Of a DNA stretch of 64,000 bases, positions 37,402-47,689 are shown in pieces; positions within the stretch are counted from its first letter, which is position 1; every line of letters starts with the position of its first letter. Under the pieces are notes generated by a model. The model worked only from the letters and a program-made list of their open reading frames with translations. It was not told where the DNA came from and did no database searches. The stretch lies in assembly GCA_963854835.1 (NCBI GenBank), contig OY978525.1, forward strand, positions 6,758,001-6,822,000, in the 5' to 3' direction. The position numbers were made by a program, and so were the translations under genes. This DNA is from Megamerina dolium (Eukaryota > Arthropoda > Insecta > Diptera > Megamerinidae).

Positions 37402-37900
37402 TAGGTGTGTGAATTAGTAAGCGGCCTTTTACGTTACATGGCATCATGCGTTATCGTTTGTTAAGTTACTTTTTTGCAAGTCGGAAAAGTCCGACTGAAA
37501 GTCATCGTTTGTTTGTGGAATTGTATGGCGACAATTCTCTATCAAATACGCAGTATAAGGAGTGGTTAGCGCTCGTGGGTAATTTTTCACCATGACAACG
37601 CTCGGCCACACATTACTATTCCGATTAAAAACTATCTTGCTAATATCGGATGGGAAGTTTTACCCTAACCGCCTTGTAGTCTAGACCTAGCGCCTTCAGG
37701 AATGCGCTTCACTTCAGTCACCGGCATCAAAAATTGGCTCGATTCGTTTTTGGCCGCCAATCCGGCGAAGTTCTTTTCGGATGGAATCCATAAGTTGTCA
37801 GAAAGATGCGGAAATGTCATAGTTTTTGATGGACAATACTTTGAATGGCATATTTTTTACAGAATTTTTAAAAATAAATGATTTTTGATTCCCACACCCA
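37402..37900 (+). mobile_element. Internally deleted mariner (element F, ~500 bp)
   Basis: Short inverted ends TAGGTGTGTGAATTAG and the complement of TTCCCACACCCA bracket two joined ends of a mariner. The N-terminal piece reads SYFFASRKSPTESHRLFVEL and the C-terminal piece DNARPHITIPIKNYL, then KNWLDSFLA and HKLSERCGN, in shifting frames. The central 150-200 codons, with the first catalytic Asp, are gone. It belongs to the same lineage as the split element at 56245-57340. It sits in the centre of the foldback-like structure. Confidence 0.8.
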
Positions 37901-38250
37901 ATAATATATATATTTTTTTTTTAATTCAATAATTGAATAGTAATAATTATTACTTAGTGTATTAAATTTTTTATATATTTTGCTTTATGGATTGGTGGTC
38001 ATAACCAATATATTTAATTTTTTTTTTTACTGATTAATCATCGCTCAACCAAACGAAAAGATATTGCATTCATAGTACACGATATCGTATTTTTTAGTTA
38101 ATTATATTTACGAGTCTTTCTTCGCCGTCAATTATATTTACATGTCTTTTTTCACCGTCAATTATATTTACACGTCTTTCTTCGCCGTCAATTATGTTTA
38201 CGCGTCTTTCTTCGTATGCACCGACGACATATTGTATATAGAGTCCACCT

Positions 38251-39200
38251 CTAAATGATTTTTCGCTATTTTTTTCCTTATTAGACTATGTTATTTGGCT
38301 CCACAAAGAGTCTCTTATGACAGAAATCAGTGTAGGCCTAATTAAAAAGACAATTGGAACAATATGTTTGAACTTTTGTTTTTTGTTTTTTTTTGTAGAA
38401 CTAAATGAGGACACTCACACCTCGCTATAGGGCCTATAGATGTTCCTTAAAATTTGACCATAAAATGCAAAGTCGTATAATGAATCAATTGTTTTATGTA
38501 GTACATTGGCCCAACAGCACATATTTTGGGTCGAACGTATAACGAATCATTGTGGCCCCTAATAAATCGATGAAATGTTATAATTAAAAAACTAGTTTAT
38601 AGCAAAATGCCGTATAATAAGAGGCTGTATAGCGAAAAAATGATATATTGAATTTGTACTTTTACTCTCGACGGACGTGACAAATGTAGGCTAAAATGTA
38701 GATTACAATGTATTTGAAATTTAGCATGAGTACTTTATTCGAAAATACCAGATAATATAAGGCGATGCGGTCGTGACGTATGGCTTTACCATACCTATAC
38801 CGCTTTATATTAGTTGATATCTTGAAAGCAATAAATAACTACTACTAGGTTTCAGCCAATATAAAACTATATGGATGTGTCAATATATAGACGTGGTTTT
38901 GTCGCATCCGTATCGCTTTTTAATGGCTGATAGATTGAAATACCCAAAATGAATGAATGAATATTTAGTCGAAAAATTGTACAAGATCGAATGCTGGAAT
39001 TTATATTTTCAAATAATAGACAATATAAAGTGATACGGACGTGACAAAATATGGAAATGGTTTTGTTATTAGTAAGCGATCTAAATTTTATGTTTATTAT
39101 AAAGAGTCAAAATGGCCAAATATTAGTCGAAAAATGCTGTTTAGAAAATTACAATTTATCCGATATTTTTAGGATAAAGTGCAAAACTTAAAGAACAAAT
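38251..39200. repeat. Decayed inverted-motif repeat of unknown family
   Basis: A 28-base motif occurs as TTTTGTCGCATCCGTATCGC at 38899 and, inverted, as GTGATACGGACGTGACAAAA at 39018; weaker relatives are GATGCGGTCGTGACG at 38764 and GACGGACGTGACAAATG at 38669. TAGTTGATATCTTGAAA and TGGCTGATAGATTGAAA follow two of them. A palindrome CTATAGGGCCTATAG lies at 38424-38438. No coding region. Confidence 0.5.
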
Positions 39201-40530
39201 CGAATGCAGTAATATGATTTACTTTAATACTAGTAGTGTAGTAGAATAAGTAGTAACAGAGTACTATAATAAATGACTACGATTAGTGTTAATTAAATAA
39301 TATAAAATACGAGCATATATTTTGTGCTCGTATGTTATACCTAACATACGATACATACAACATACACATACTAACTATAAATTACTACACATATACAATA
39401 AGTATGTAAGTGGCAAAATAATTCAATTGCTATTGAGATGATATATACATACATAAAATTGTGGTAATAAAAAATATGATTATTTTCTACATTTATGCAT
39501 TTATGAAGATGAAATTCAAAAATAAAACCAAAACGGAAAAAAATAGTAGTCGTAATAGTATTACTTAGGTACTAGTAATAATAAAAATTACAAATTTCTG
39601 CATTAATTGTAACAAAAGGAGGTCATGGTTGAAGTAAAACCACAATAATAAAAAAAAAAATGTATTATCTGAAGAATAAAACTTTGAATGAATGATACCA
39701 GCCATATGTTTACATATAAATCGCGTAAATTGTTTGTAGCAACATATGAACAAATAAATGCAATTAAACAATATTTATGTGATACAACAAATATAACACA
39801 TATTCTTCATTTTTTGTTTAATTATAATGCTACCACTGTACTGCATGTATGTACGAGTATGTACGTACTTGGCTAGCTCATTTTGTGGGCTAATAACTAA
39901 TAAATAACATAATAATTAAAAGTAGTAAAGTGTTTTTTTGTTTGTTTGTTTTGGTTTTGTTTTTAATGTTTACGCCTCTATCCATCTGACCATGTATGGC
40001 AAAGTACCACCATATATGTGTATTTCTTTACTCAAAGAAGTTGATTTTTAGGAAATGTTGGTATTGAGTATGGGTTTTACTTCTTAACAAAGATTCGCCA
40101 TATCATCTTGGTAGTCATACAATTTGTATACCCACAATATAATTACTACTCATATGAATATGTAATATCCATGAGTCTTGCATGAAGGTTCATTTAAATT
40201 GCTGCTTGTGCATATTATTTGACTTTTGCTTAAACAAAAAATCCATTTTTATCATCATTATTATATACGGATAGAAGCATTTATCGCATTTAACATTTCA
40301 TTGCTTTATTAGTAATTTATATTAATAATTTATTTAATGTCATTTGTTAAATGACATAATATTAAAATTAAATCACCATGTAATAATATTATTGAATAGA
40401 TTTACTCGAACTCGAAACTCTTAATTGTTTAAGCTGAGGTTTTAGACAAATGCATGAACACAAATGTATATAATTTATTGTGAAACTAATGTGAACTCAT
40501 TAATTTAGTCATAATTTATAGGAAAAATCG
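39201..40530. other. AT-rich stretch, nothing recognised
   Basis: No supported gene. Open frames at 39565-39876 are low complexity. Confidence 0.45.
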
Positions 40531-40925
40531 CTATAAAACATATGTTTGTTGATGTTGAAAAAATATGCAATAATATCGAATTTTTTTAAAGCATTATATT
40601 CTGTAAATTATTGAGAAATATATCTTCGATATTATTGCAAACATTTTTTCTCATAAGATTAAAATTCTTAGAATTTAGAATATTATATTTAGAAATTTTG
40701 AAAAATATTATTCCCATATTAAAAAATGTTTCAACATAATTCATTTGCAATAATGTCGAAATGTAAAACTATGAATTCACATTTTCGACATTACTGCAAT
40801 GATTTTTACAATAATGTCGAAAAATTGTTTTTTCATATAAAACAAAGTTTCGACATTATTGCACTTTTTCGACATTAATGCGTTCGATATTAATACACGC
40901 CATTGTCAATATTATCATAGAGGCT
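40531..40925. repeat. Repeat with AATGTCGAAA / TTTCGACATT motif in both orientations
   Basis: CAATAATGTCGAA occurs at about 40750 and 40811, and TTTCGACATTA(T/C)TGCA at about 40783, 40847 and 40867. Opposed copies can form hairpins. The same words reappear in the tandem array at 62360-63770, so both belong to one family. Confidence 0.6.
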
Positions 40926-41484
40926 TCCCAAGTAGTACTCATATTGTATACCTTCTCGCGCTCAGCTACACTGAGAAGGGTCTACCGATGTCAGAAGCAA
41001 CATTAATTGACGGGAACAATTTTAATGGATTTCAATTAGAATTCCGCCTGTGATTAATGTACGAAAAACCTTGGTTTTAAACATATACCACAGATTTCGT
41101 GTTCGTTTACAAAAAGTGATCAAAAGATGTTAAATTACATAACCTAGGCGTCAAATTGATAGGCTTACTTCTTGAGATGATTTGTTTAACAAAAGTTCGT
41201 CTCAATAAAGTGCTGGTTTCAATCGCATCATCTTACTGGAATTATTTACTACTAAATTCCTTGTTTTTTTTTTTGTTGTAATATATTATTTTTTATTGCT
41301 TGATATTGATATGAGAAATCAAAACATAGCCCATCATTTGTTTGTATGGAAAAAATTATGGATCAGTTCACGTTATTCGGGAGTAAATCTTTGCATGACT
41401 ATTTGTCAGGGTATCACTAAGGACCTATATAGGGTCTATGCGTGACCTCTTTGCGGAGGTCTGCCAGTATAACATATTTGTGAG
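40926..41484. other. Stretch without a recognised gene
   Basis: GGCTTCCCAAGTAGTACTCATATTG and CAGCTACACTGAGAAGGGTC near 40922-40982 could be retroelement debris, but no motif was identified. The rest is AT-rich. Confidence 0.35.
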
Positions 41485-42736
41485 GGTATATTAAACAAAA
41501 TTCTGGCATCACTTATACAGAATAGACTCCAGTGCGTTGAGAATGGTTTAAGGGACGAACAGGCTGGATTTCGCCCGAAACGTAGCTGCGTTGACCAGGC
41601 TAACACACTTCGTATCATCGTCGAGCAATCGATTGAATGGCGCTCCCCACTATACATGCTGTTCGTCGACTTCAAGAAGGCATTCGACACACTTAAGCGT
41701 TATTCCATCTGGATGGCTTTGAGTAGAAAAGGTGTCCCCCTGAAGCTGATTCGCCTCATAATGGCGCTTTACGAGAACTCTGAGTTGGCGGTTCTACACA
41801 ATGGTAACATCAGTGATTCATTCACGACCAACGCTGGAGTGCGGCAGGGCTGCCCTCTCTCCCCGCTTCTCTTCGCCATTGTGCTGGATGGCGTCATGAG
41901 CAGCCTCACTCAGCACAAGAGAACTGGCATTGTGTGGAATCTCGCGCGGCAGCTTGAGGACTTGGACTTTGCCGATGACATTTGTCCCCTCTCGCACAAA
42001 TTCTCCGATATGCAAGCGAAGGCGAACAAGTTTAGTCGCGCTGGCACGCACCGTCGGATTAGAGATAAATATTGCGAAAACCAAAGCTATGAGAATCAAT
42101 CATTCCAATAGAAGCCATATAATGATTGACGGCTGTGCGATTGAGTTCGTCGAAAGTTTCTGCTACCTCGGTTGCACGATAGCAACAGACGGGGGAGCTG
42201 AGGAGGATGCTAACTGCAGGCTAAGTAAAGCAAAGACAGCATTTGGCCGGCTAATATCAGTATGGGCAAATTCCCAAATATCCAGACGCACGAAATTATG
42301 AATATTCTCCGCATGTGTGAAATCGACACTACTGTACGGAAGTGAAACATGGCTGATCTCGAACTCCATCACGCAGAGACTGCAAGCTTTCGTCAACAAG
42401 TGTTTGAGGATCATTTGTAGAATTTTCTGGCATAACACTATTTCAAACGAGGCACTATGGTGTCTGCCGAGCGAAAAGCCCATACTGATCCAGATTAAGC
42501 GTAGAAAGTGGCGTTGGATTGGCCACACGCTAAGAAAGCAACCAGATAGCATCACGCGAATGTCGCTTGAGTGGAATCCGCAGGGGAGCAGAGGCCGCGG
42601 ACGACCAAGAAACACCTGGAGACGATCAATACTGGGTGAGCTAGCTGCTGTCGGCATCACATGGAAAGGCGCTAGATCAACTGCCCAAAACCGTGTGCGA
42701 TGGCGAAGCCTTGTGGAGGCCCTATGCTCCAACTAG
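41485..42736 (+). pseudogene. Non-LTR reverse transcriptase relic 2, best-preserved coding relic
   Basis: Open from GILNKILASLIQNRL and NEQAGFRP-type RDEQAGFRPKRSCVDQ; LFVDFKKAFDTLKR is the first catalytic Asp motif; then VRQGCPLSPLLFAIVLDGVM, and LDFADDIC, the FADD metal-binding box. A frameshift near 42028 moves to VALARTVGLEINIAKTKAM and VESFCYLGCTI. An in-frame TGA follows at 42299, then LLYGSETWLIS, RKWRWIGHTL, GRGRPRNTWRRS and the natural stop at 42734. The endonuclease and first RT block are missing (5' truncation, usual for LINEs). No RNase H domain; resembles RTE/CR1-type elements. A short GGAG then an A-rich AATAATAATA tail ends at about 42770. G+C is far above the flanks. Confidence 0.92.
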
Positions 42737-42770
42737 GAGTTTAAAGGAGAAAAAAAAATAAATAATAATA

Positions 42771-43213
42771 TTGAACAGATACTTCATTAGGTACGAGTAT
42801 AACATTGTCTCACAGTGTAATTTGAATTAATGGCGATAATTCGATGCACGATTTCATCGATAAAAATAGAATAAATTTGAAGATCTAGGGAGAGAATTCA
42901 ATCAGAAAATTGTCTACAATTTGTTTTACAATTTTTTTTTTTTTTAATAAAATTAGTCTTACTCTATTTGGGAGATATTTCAAGGGTGTAACAAATTTGC
43001 AACAAGCTTTCGTCTGAAAAATTCCCACCGGGTTTTTGAAGTTCTGTTGACCCAATATCATTCCAATATTCAATACTGTCGATAAGACGCAAACAACAGG
43101 AAAAATAAGAAAAGACGATGTAGAATAAGGTAAAGAGTCGGAGGAAGATAAATTTTAGTAATTTATTAGTACAATAGAAAGCACCATATTATTAGATAAT
43201 TTATCTGAAAGAG
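42771..43213. other. AT-rich stretch, nothing recognised
   Basis: No motif-bearing frame in this short interval between the reverse transcriptase relic and the next SINE. Confidence 0.45.
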
Positions 43214-43504
43214 TAGGTTAGGTTAGGTTATGTGGCTGCCCTCTCTCTTAGAGGACACACTTAGGCCAGAAAGGCCCATTGTGATACCACTGTTGTGCGT
43301 GTTAAATTTGGATAGTATTAGAATGGACCTATCTACATATATTAGCCGGTTTAGAATGGCAGAACCCTTGCGACACCACTTTAATTTAGTTTTGTCACAG
43401 AGCTGTTTTAAGAAGTATTTTTGGCAAATTGTCACTGCCGGGAGTTGAATCCACGATCTACAGATCAGAAGATCAACGCACTAACCACTGAGCTACGGCA
43501 CCCA
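43214..43504 (-). mobile_element. SINE (copy 5), type II 3' end, with GGTTA tail
   Basis: The minus strand reads GGTGCCGTAGCTCAGTGG (head with A box), TTGATCTTCTGATCTGTAGATC, then after a deletion of about 70 bases GGCAGTGACAATTTGCC, and the type II end AATGGGCCTTTCTGGCC and AAGTGTGTCCTCTAAGAG. The tail is three GGTTA units on the plus strand (43214-43230). TATCTGAAAGAG before it and TATCTCAAACAG after it are a probable decayed target duplication. Confidence 0.85.
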
Positions 43505-45484
43505 CTATCTCAAACAGTAGCAGCTCTAATTATAAAGAAATTTTAGACGAAATAGGTACACTTGATTAATGTCGAATAGCAAATAATAGTATTATTTGTG
43601 ATAATTATATGTATGTAAATAATTATAGATTTGTACATTTAACACTTTCCAATTAAAAACTATCAAACGATAGTGTAGTGACATTTAATTAAAAAATTCA
43701 AATCACATAAATACAATATCATTTTATACTTTAAAATTAAGTGTAACCAAAACATCATCATTATTTGGTTGTTAACATGTATACTATATGCATGTTCCGA
43801 CACTCAAATGACTTGATCAGTTAGTTATATGAACGACTAACGTAGTGTGCTCACATTATCGACCATATTTGTAGCAAATGTCACATCAGAAAATAACAAT
43901 TGTATACAAGCATAGACATACAATTTAACATATATATGTATGTATGAGGTACGAGAATTATTATTTTTTGCTGTGTTTTGATGTTGCTTTTTTTAAATTT
44001 TTTTTTTATCAGTTGGCCAATGTCATACAACAAATAGCAAATCTTGTTCACATACATGTATGTATCTATTGATATATAGTAAAGTGTCAATAATCGTATA
44101 AACTGAACGAGAATTTCAAAACGAAAAAAAAAAAAAAATAACACAGACAAAATGGCTAAAAACAAACAAAATCTCATATTTGTCGTGTCTTTCAAATTTG
44201 CAACATATCTTTGTTGGATGTTAATTTTGAGCGCCACAAATTTACATATTTTGATTTCAACGAAATAAAAAGAATAAGAATAAGAGAACAAGAGAGAGAG
44301 AGAGAGAGAAAAAAAAAAATAGAAATATCTGAAAGGAAATAAAGTGCCAGTTGCATGTTGCCACATGTACCATAACTTCTTTCTGACTCCATAACTATAC
44401 ATAGGCACCATCAACGCACTCTTTAACTCAATCTAAGCTTTACTCGAGGCATATGCAACTAAACATAGTGTTTTTTTTTTCATTTGTCTTTTATTTCTTG
44501 TCTAACTATCATGTCATGTCATATGCATTCATACCATACAAAACAAAAATGCCAAGAAATTTTCAAAATATTCTTACAAAAAAAAAAAAAAAAAAAAAAA
44601 AAATACGAATGCCTACAAGTAATAATAATCTTGCGTAGCATAGTAGCAACAACATAGAGCACCCCATTGTCAGAGGTCATAACATACCACACATAGTATA
44701 CGTACATGCAGTTTGTTGGTTTTATCTACATTCTCATATCTCTACATGTCGCCTGAAGATCGTTCTTGATTTTTTTTACTTTAATATTTTGCTTCCTCTT
44801 CTGCTACTGTACGATACGTATGGTGTGCATTTAATTTGCCATCATTTTTTGCGGCTGCAAGATATCAACAAACTATTAATGTCATATAGAATTTTTGAGG
44901 TATATACTCATGCATATAATATTTTGAAGTCATGTGTGTATAATAATTTATAGAGTGATATCAGCAAATAGCGGAAATATTAGTTTCATATTAACATTTA
45001 AGCAAAATATTTAAGGGGCATTTTTCTATAGAAATGAAGCGTCAAAATGTCAGTGAAATATGGCCACATCAAGGCCAATTGAAAATGTTGCAATTTATAT
45101 TTTACAAATTGTGCTTCTATGGACATTTTTTAAATATGTATAAAGATTATAATGCAGAGATGGCCTCAAATTCGACGGTTTTTGGAGTAAATCATGAGTA
45201 CCATGAGGAGATGAGTCTGATTATTGCTTGAATGGCTGCGTTAGGAATAAAATTTGACGCATCCACAAGAGACATTTTAGAAGCCCTAATAATCAGAGAA
45301 ATTGACTCACTATAAGAGTTGCTTGAGATATCGAGGTATGGTTCTTCAGAAAAGAGACAGTTCAATGTGTTGTAATCAAGGCAAAAGCAACAGAGCCATA
45401 TAAACAGTATATTTTCTATTTCGGTTGTCTGGAATAAATTTTCAGAAGATGCGATTTTAATGATGCAGAGCATTGTGTCATCTG
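43505..45484. other. AT-rich stretch; one weak coding candidate
   Basis: Contains GAGAGAGAGAGAGAGAG at 44291-44309 and poly-A of 23 at about 44578-44601. The longest frame (43881-44414, minus, 177 codons) is Phe/Leu/Ser/Tyr-rich from T runs. The minus frame 45192-45473 (93 codons) has a more balanced composition (SEEPYLDISSNSYSESISLII) but no recognised family and may be a relic of some element. Confidence 0.4.
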
Positions 45485-45855
45485 TTGTGAGTACCGTAGC
45501 TCAGTGGTTAGTGCGTTGGCCTTCTGACCTATAGGCCATGGGTTCAATTCCCGGCTGAAGCATAACAAAATTTGATATCGAAAAGATTTTTCTTTCGAAC
45601 GGTACCCACCTGCTGGCAAGCGTTGGAAGTTTTTTCGGCAGTAACAATTTGCCAAAAACATTTCTTAAAAAAGAGCTCTGTGACAAAACTCAGTTAAAGT
45701 GATGTCACAAGGGTTCTGCCGTCCGGAATCTGCTAATATAAGTAGATCCCTTCTAACGCTGTCTAAATTTAATACGTACAACAGTATAGGAAGAGAAGTT
45801 CGGTGGTATCACAATAGGCCTTTCTGACCTAAGTGTGTCCTCTCAGAGAGACAGG
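45485..45855 (+). mobile_element. SINE (copy 6), full length, type II 3' end
   Basis: Head TACCGTAGCTCAGTGGTTAG through GGTTCAATTCCCGGCTGAAGC is tRNA-like. The body has ATCGAAAAGATTTTTCTTTCG, TACCCACCTGCTGGCAAGCG, TCTGTGACAAAACTCAG, GTTCTGCCGTCCGGAAT and the type II end CACAATAGGCCTTTCTGACC with AAGTGTGTCCTCTCAGAG. Flanked by GTCATCTG at 45477-45484 and 45856-45863, an 8-base target duplication. It is the reference copy for type II here. Confidence 0.88.
45497..45551 (+). promoter_or_regulatory. Internal polymerase III promoter (A and B boxes) of SINE copy 6
   Basis: A box TAGCTCAGTGGTT at 45497-45509 and B box GGTTCAATTCC at 45541-45551 match the tRNA-gene consensus sequences. Spacing is that of an intron-less tRNA. 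Transcription today is unproven. Confidence 0.75.
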
Positions 45856-46669
45856 GTCATCTGAGGACAATGCTTTGTGCACAAATTATTTAATAAATTG
45901 AAATCATGCCTTGACTTCTTTGGATTATTATAACATTTACTCAAATCGTCAAGATTATATGGGAGTTTGTTCTTCGATTTTTAACATTTCTAAGATTTAG
46001 CCATGCGTGTCGATCGTGTTGCAAAATGACTACCGTAATTATAGAGCAAACGAGCTGAAAATTAGTGTATAAAATAAGTTTAACGAATGTATGAATGGTT
46101 TAAAAATCGAATGGAAAACGCATCAACTTTCCATACAAAAGTATGTATATTGCTGATTGGAGTTTTTCATACTTTTTATCCATAAATATAAAGATATCAA
46201 ACTAAAACTTGGTATGTAAAATTATTTTTAGCACAAAATTAACAAATTAAAAATTGACTCAAATCGAATGAAAATTACGCCGACTCTTCATACAAAAGTT
46301 TGTTTGCGAAAGTATGATTTTAGCATTTATGCGAGAAAATATAAAGATATTGATATGAAATTTGGTACATAACGTTATTCTGATCTTAGAATAGATATAT
46401 TAGAAAATAAATGCGATAGCATCAGAATCACGCCTACCTTCCATATAAAAGTATGTTTCCGAATGTAGGATTTCAGCCTTTATGCGCGAAAATATAAATC
46501 TATCGAAATAAAACTTCGTACATGAAGTTAGTCTGATGTCAGAAGAGATATATTAAAAAATGAATGTAATAGCATAAACTTCACGCCTACCTTCTATACA
46601 AAAGATTATTTTTGCATGTATGCTTTCGCATTCGTACGTGAACGGATTAAAGTATCAAGCTGAAGATCA

Positions 46670-47001
46670 AAAAAATAAATAAATATGTGGCACTTAAAGC
46701 CCCAAAGGGCTTTAAGTGCCACATTTGGACAGTATTAGAATGGACCTACTTATTTTAACCGGTTCCGAACGGCAGAACACTTGTGACATCACTTTTTCTG
46801 AGCTTTGTCACAGAGTTCTTTTCAGAAGCTTTTTCATGGCAAGTTGTTACTGTCGGAAGAATTGCCAATTGCTTGCCGACAGGTGGGTACCGTTCGAAAG
46901 AAAAATCTTTTCGATATTAAATTTGTTATGCATCAGCCGGGTATTGAACCACGACCTACAGATCAGAAGGCGAACATACTAACCACTGAGCTACGGCACC
47001 C
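46670..47001 (-). mobile_element. SINE (copy 7), full length, type I, perfect 12-bp target duplication
   Basis: AGCTGAAGATCA at 46658-46669 and 47002-47013 is a perfect 12-base direct repeat flanking the insertion in the ~152-bp array. The minus strand reads GGTGCCGTAGCTCAGTGG, a head with A and B boxes, the body (CGGCAAGCAATTGGCAATTC, TCTGTGACAAAGCTCAG, GTTCGGAACCGGTTAAAATA), then an altered 3' end: the last block is an inverted duplication (46685-46724). The tail is an A/T-rich AAAATAAATAAAT-like run. The perfect duplication makes this one of the youngest insertions. Confidence 0.92.
46685..46724. repeat. 40-bp near-perfect palindrome at SINE copy 7 3' end
   Basis: ATGTGGCACTTAAAGCCC, a 4-base centre CAAA, then GGGCTTTAAGTGCCACAT: two 18-base arms that are exact complements. 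Other type I copies have only one arm, followed by CTCTTTGGCAGAGCTTC. Confidence 0.93.
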
Positions 47002-47480
47002 AGCTGAAGATCAGTATTTATAATTATATTGACTCTCAAAGAGATCTATTAAAAAATGGGCATAATCGAATGAAAATCAAGCCTACCTCTTATACAAATT
47101 AATGCTTCCATATGTATGTTTTTACATTTTTTATATGAAAATATAAAGTTCTCAAGTTGAAAACCAGTTCATATAATTGTGAAGTCACGTCAAGCTCGAA
47201 AATAGGCGAAATAGAATAAAAATCACGCCTACCTTCCATAGAAAATTATATTGTTGAATGAATATTTTCACACTTTAGGCGCAAAAATATAAAGATATCA
47301 AGCTGCAAATTAGTACTTATTATTATATTTGCTCAATAATGAGTATTTTTGAAAATGAATGGAATTGTGTAAAAAATAAGCCTACCTCTCATACAAATTA
47401 ATGCTTCCATATGTATGTTTTCACATTTTGTATATGAAAATATGAAGTTCTTAAGCTGAAACTCAGGACATATATGATTT

Positions 47481-47600
47481 TTGAATGGTACCCCCCTTTT
47501 GGCAAATAATTGAAAACTTTTGCAACAGTAAAATTTTTGCTATGAAATAGTTTCTAAACTGCATTTGTGACAGAGCTTAGAAGGAGTTTTATTGTATCAA
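47481..47600 (+). mobile_element. SINE body fragment (copy 8)
   Basis: TTTTTGAATGGTACCCCCCT, then GGCAAATAATTGAAAACTTT and TGTGACAGAGCTTAG follow the central body of the SINE in order, diverged. Head and 3' end are missing. It abuts the end of the ~152-bp array. Confidence 0.65.
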
Positions 47601-47689
47601 CCATTTTTATGTATCAGAGGTGATTTATATCTTGTGAAATATTTATTAAACATATATTTAATAGATTTCTTTCCTAATATTAATATTTT

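Larger units (their letters stand above)
36725..38250. mobile_element. Foldback-like element with inverted subrepeat arms
   Basis: The left arm (36725-37380) and right arm (about 38095-38250) are inverted relative to each other. Left reads CGTCGGTGCATACGAAGAAAGACGC with TTGACGGCGAACA and GACGACGAAGAAAG subrepeats; right reads TTTCTTCGCCGTCAATTATA in four 30-base units and ends CGTATGCACCGACGACATA. Long arms made of tandem subrepeats are the hallmark of Foldback elements of flies. The centre is AT-rich and holds a mariner remnant (37402-37900). No foldback-encoded protein is visible. Confidence 0.65.
46020..47480 (+). repeat. ~152-bp tandem array, same family as 7220-8270, interrupted by a SINE
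   Basis: CATACAAAAGTATG-like words recur at about 46134, 46290, 46442 and 46595, each with AATATAAAGATATCAA and TTGGTACATAA and CACGCCTACCTTCCAT. The start TACCGTAATTATAGAGC at 46031 matches the complement of 8085-8105, showing that this and the 7.2-8.3-kb array are the same family in opposite orientation. Units resume after the SINE at 46670-47001 and run to about 47480. Non-coding. Confidence 0.8.

Noticed and set aside
43881..44414. 177-codon minus-strand open frame that looks like a membrane protein
   Set aside because: Phe/Leu/Ser/Tyr runs come from T-rich and TCTCTC tracts; no motif and no coding-like composition.
45490..45560. A functional tRNA gene (A and B boxes, clover-like head)
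   Set aside because: The head continues into a shared SINE body present in many copies and has target duplications; mismatches in the acceptor stem argue against a real tRNA.
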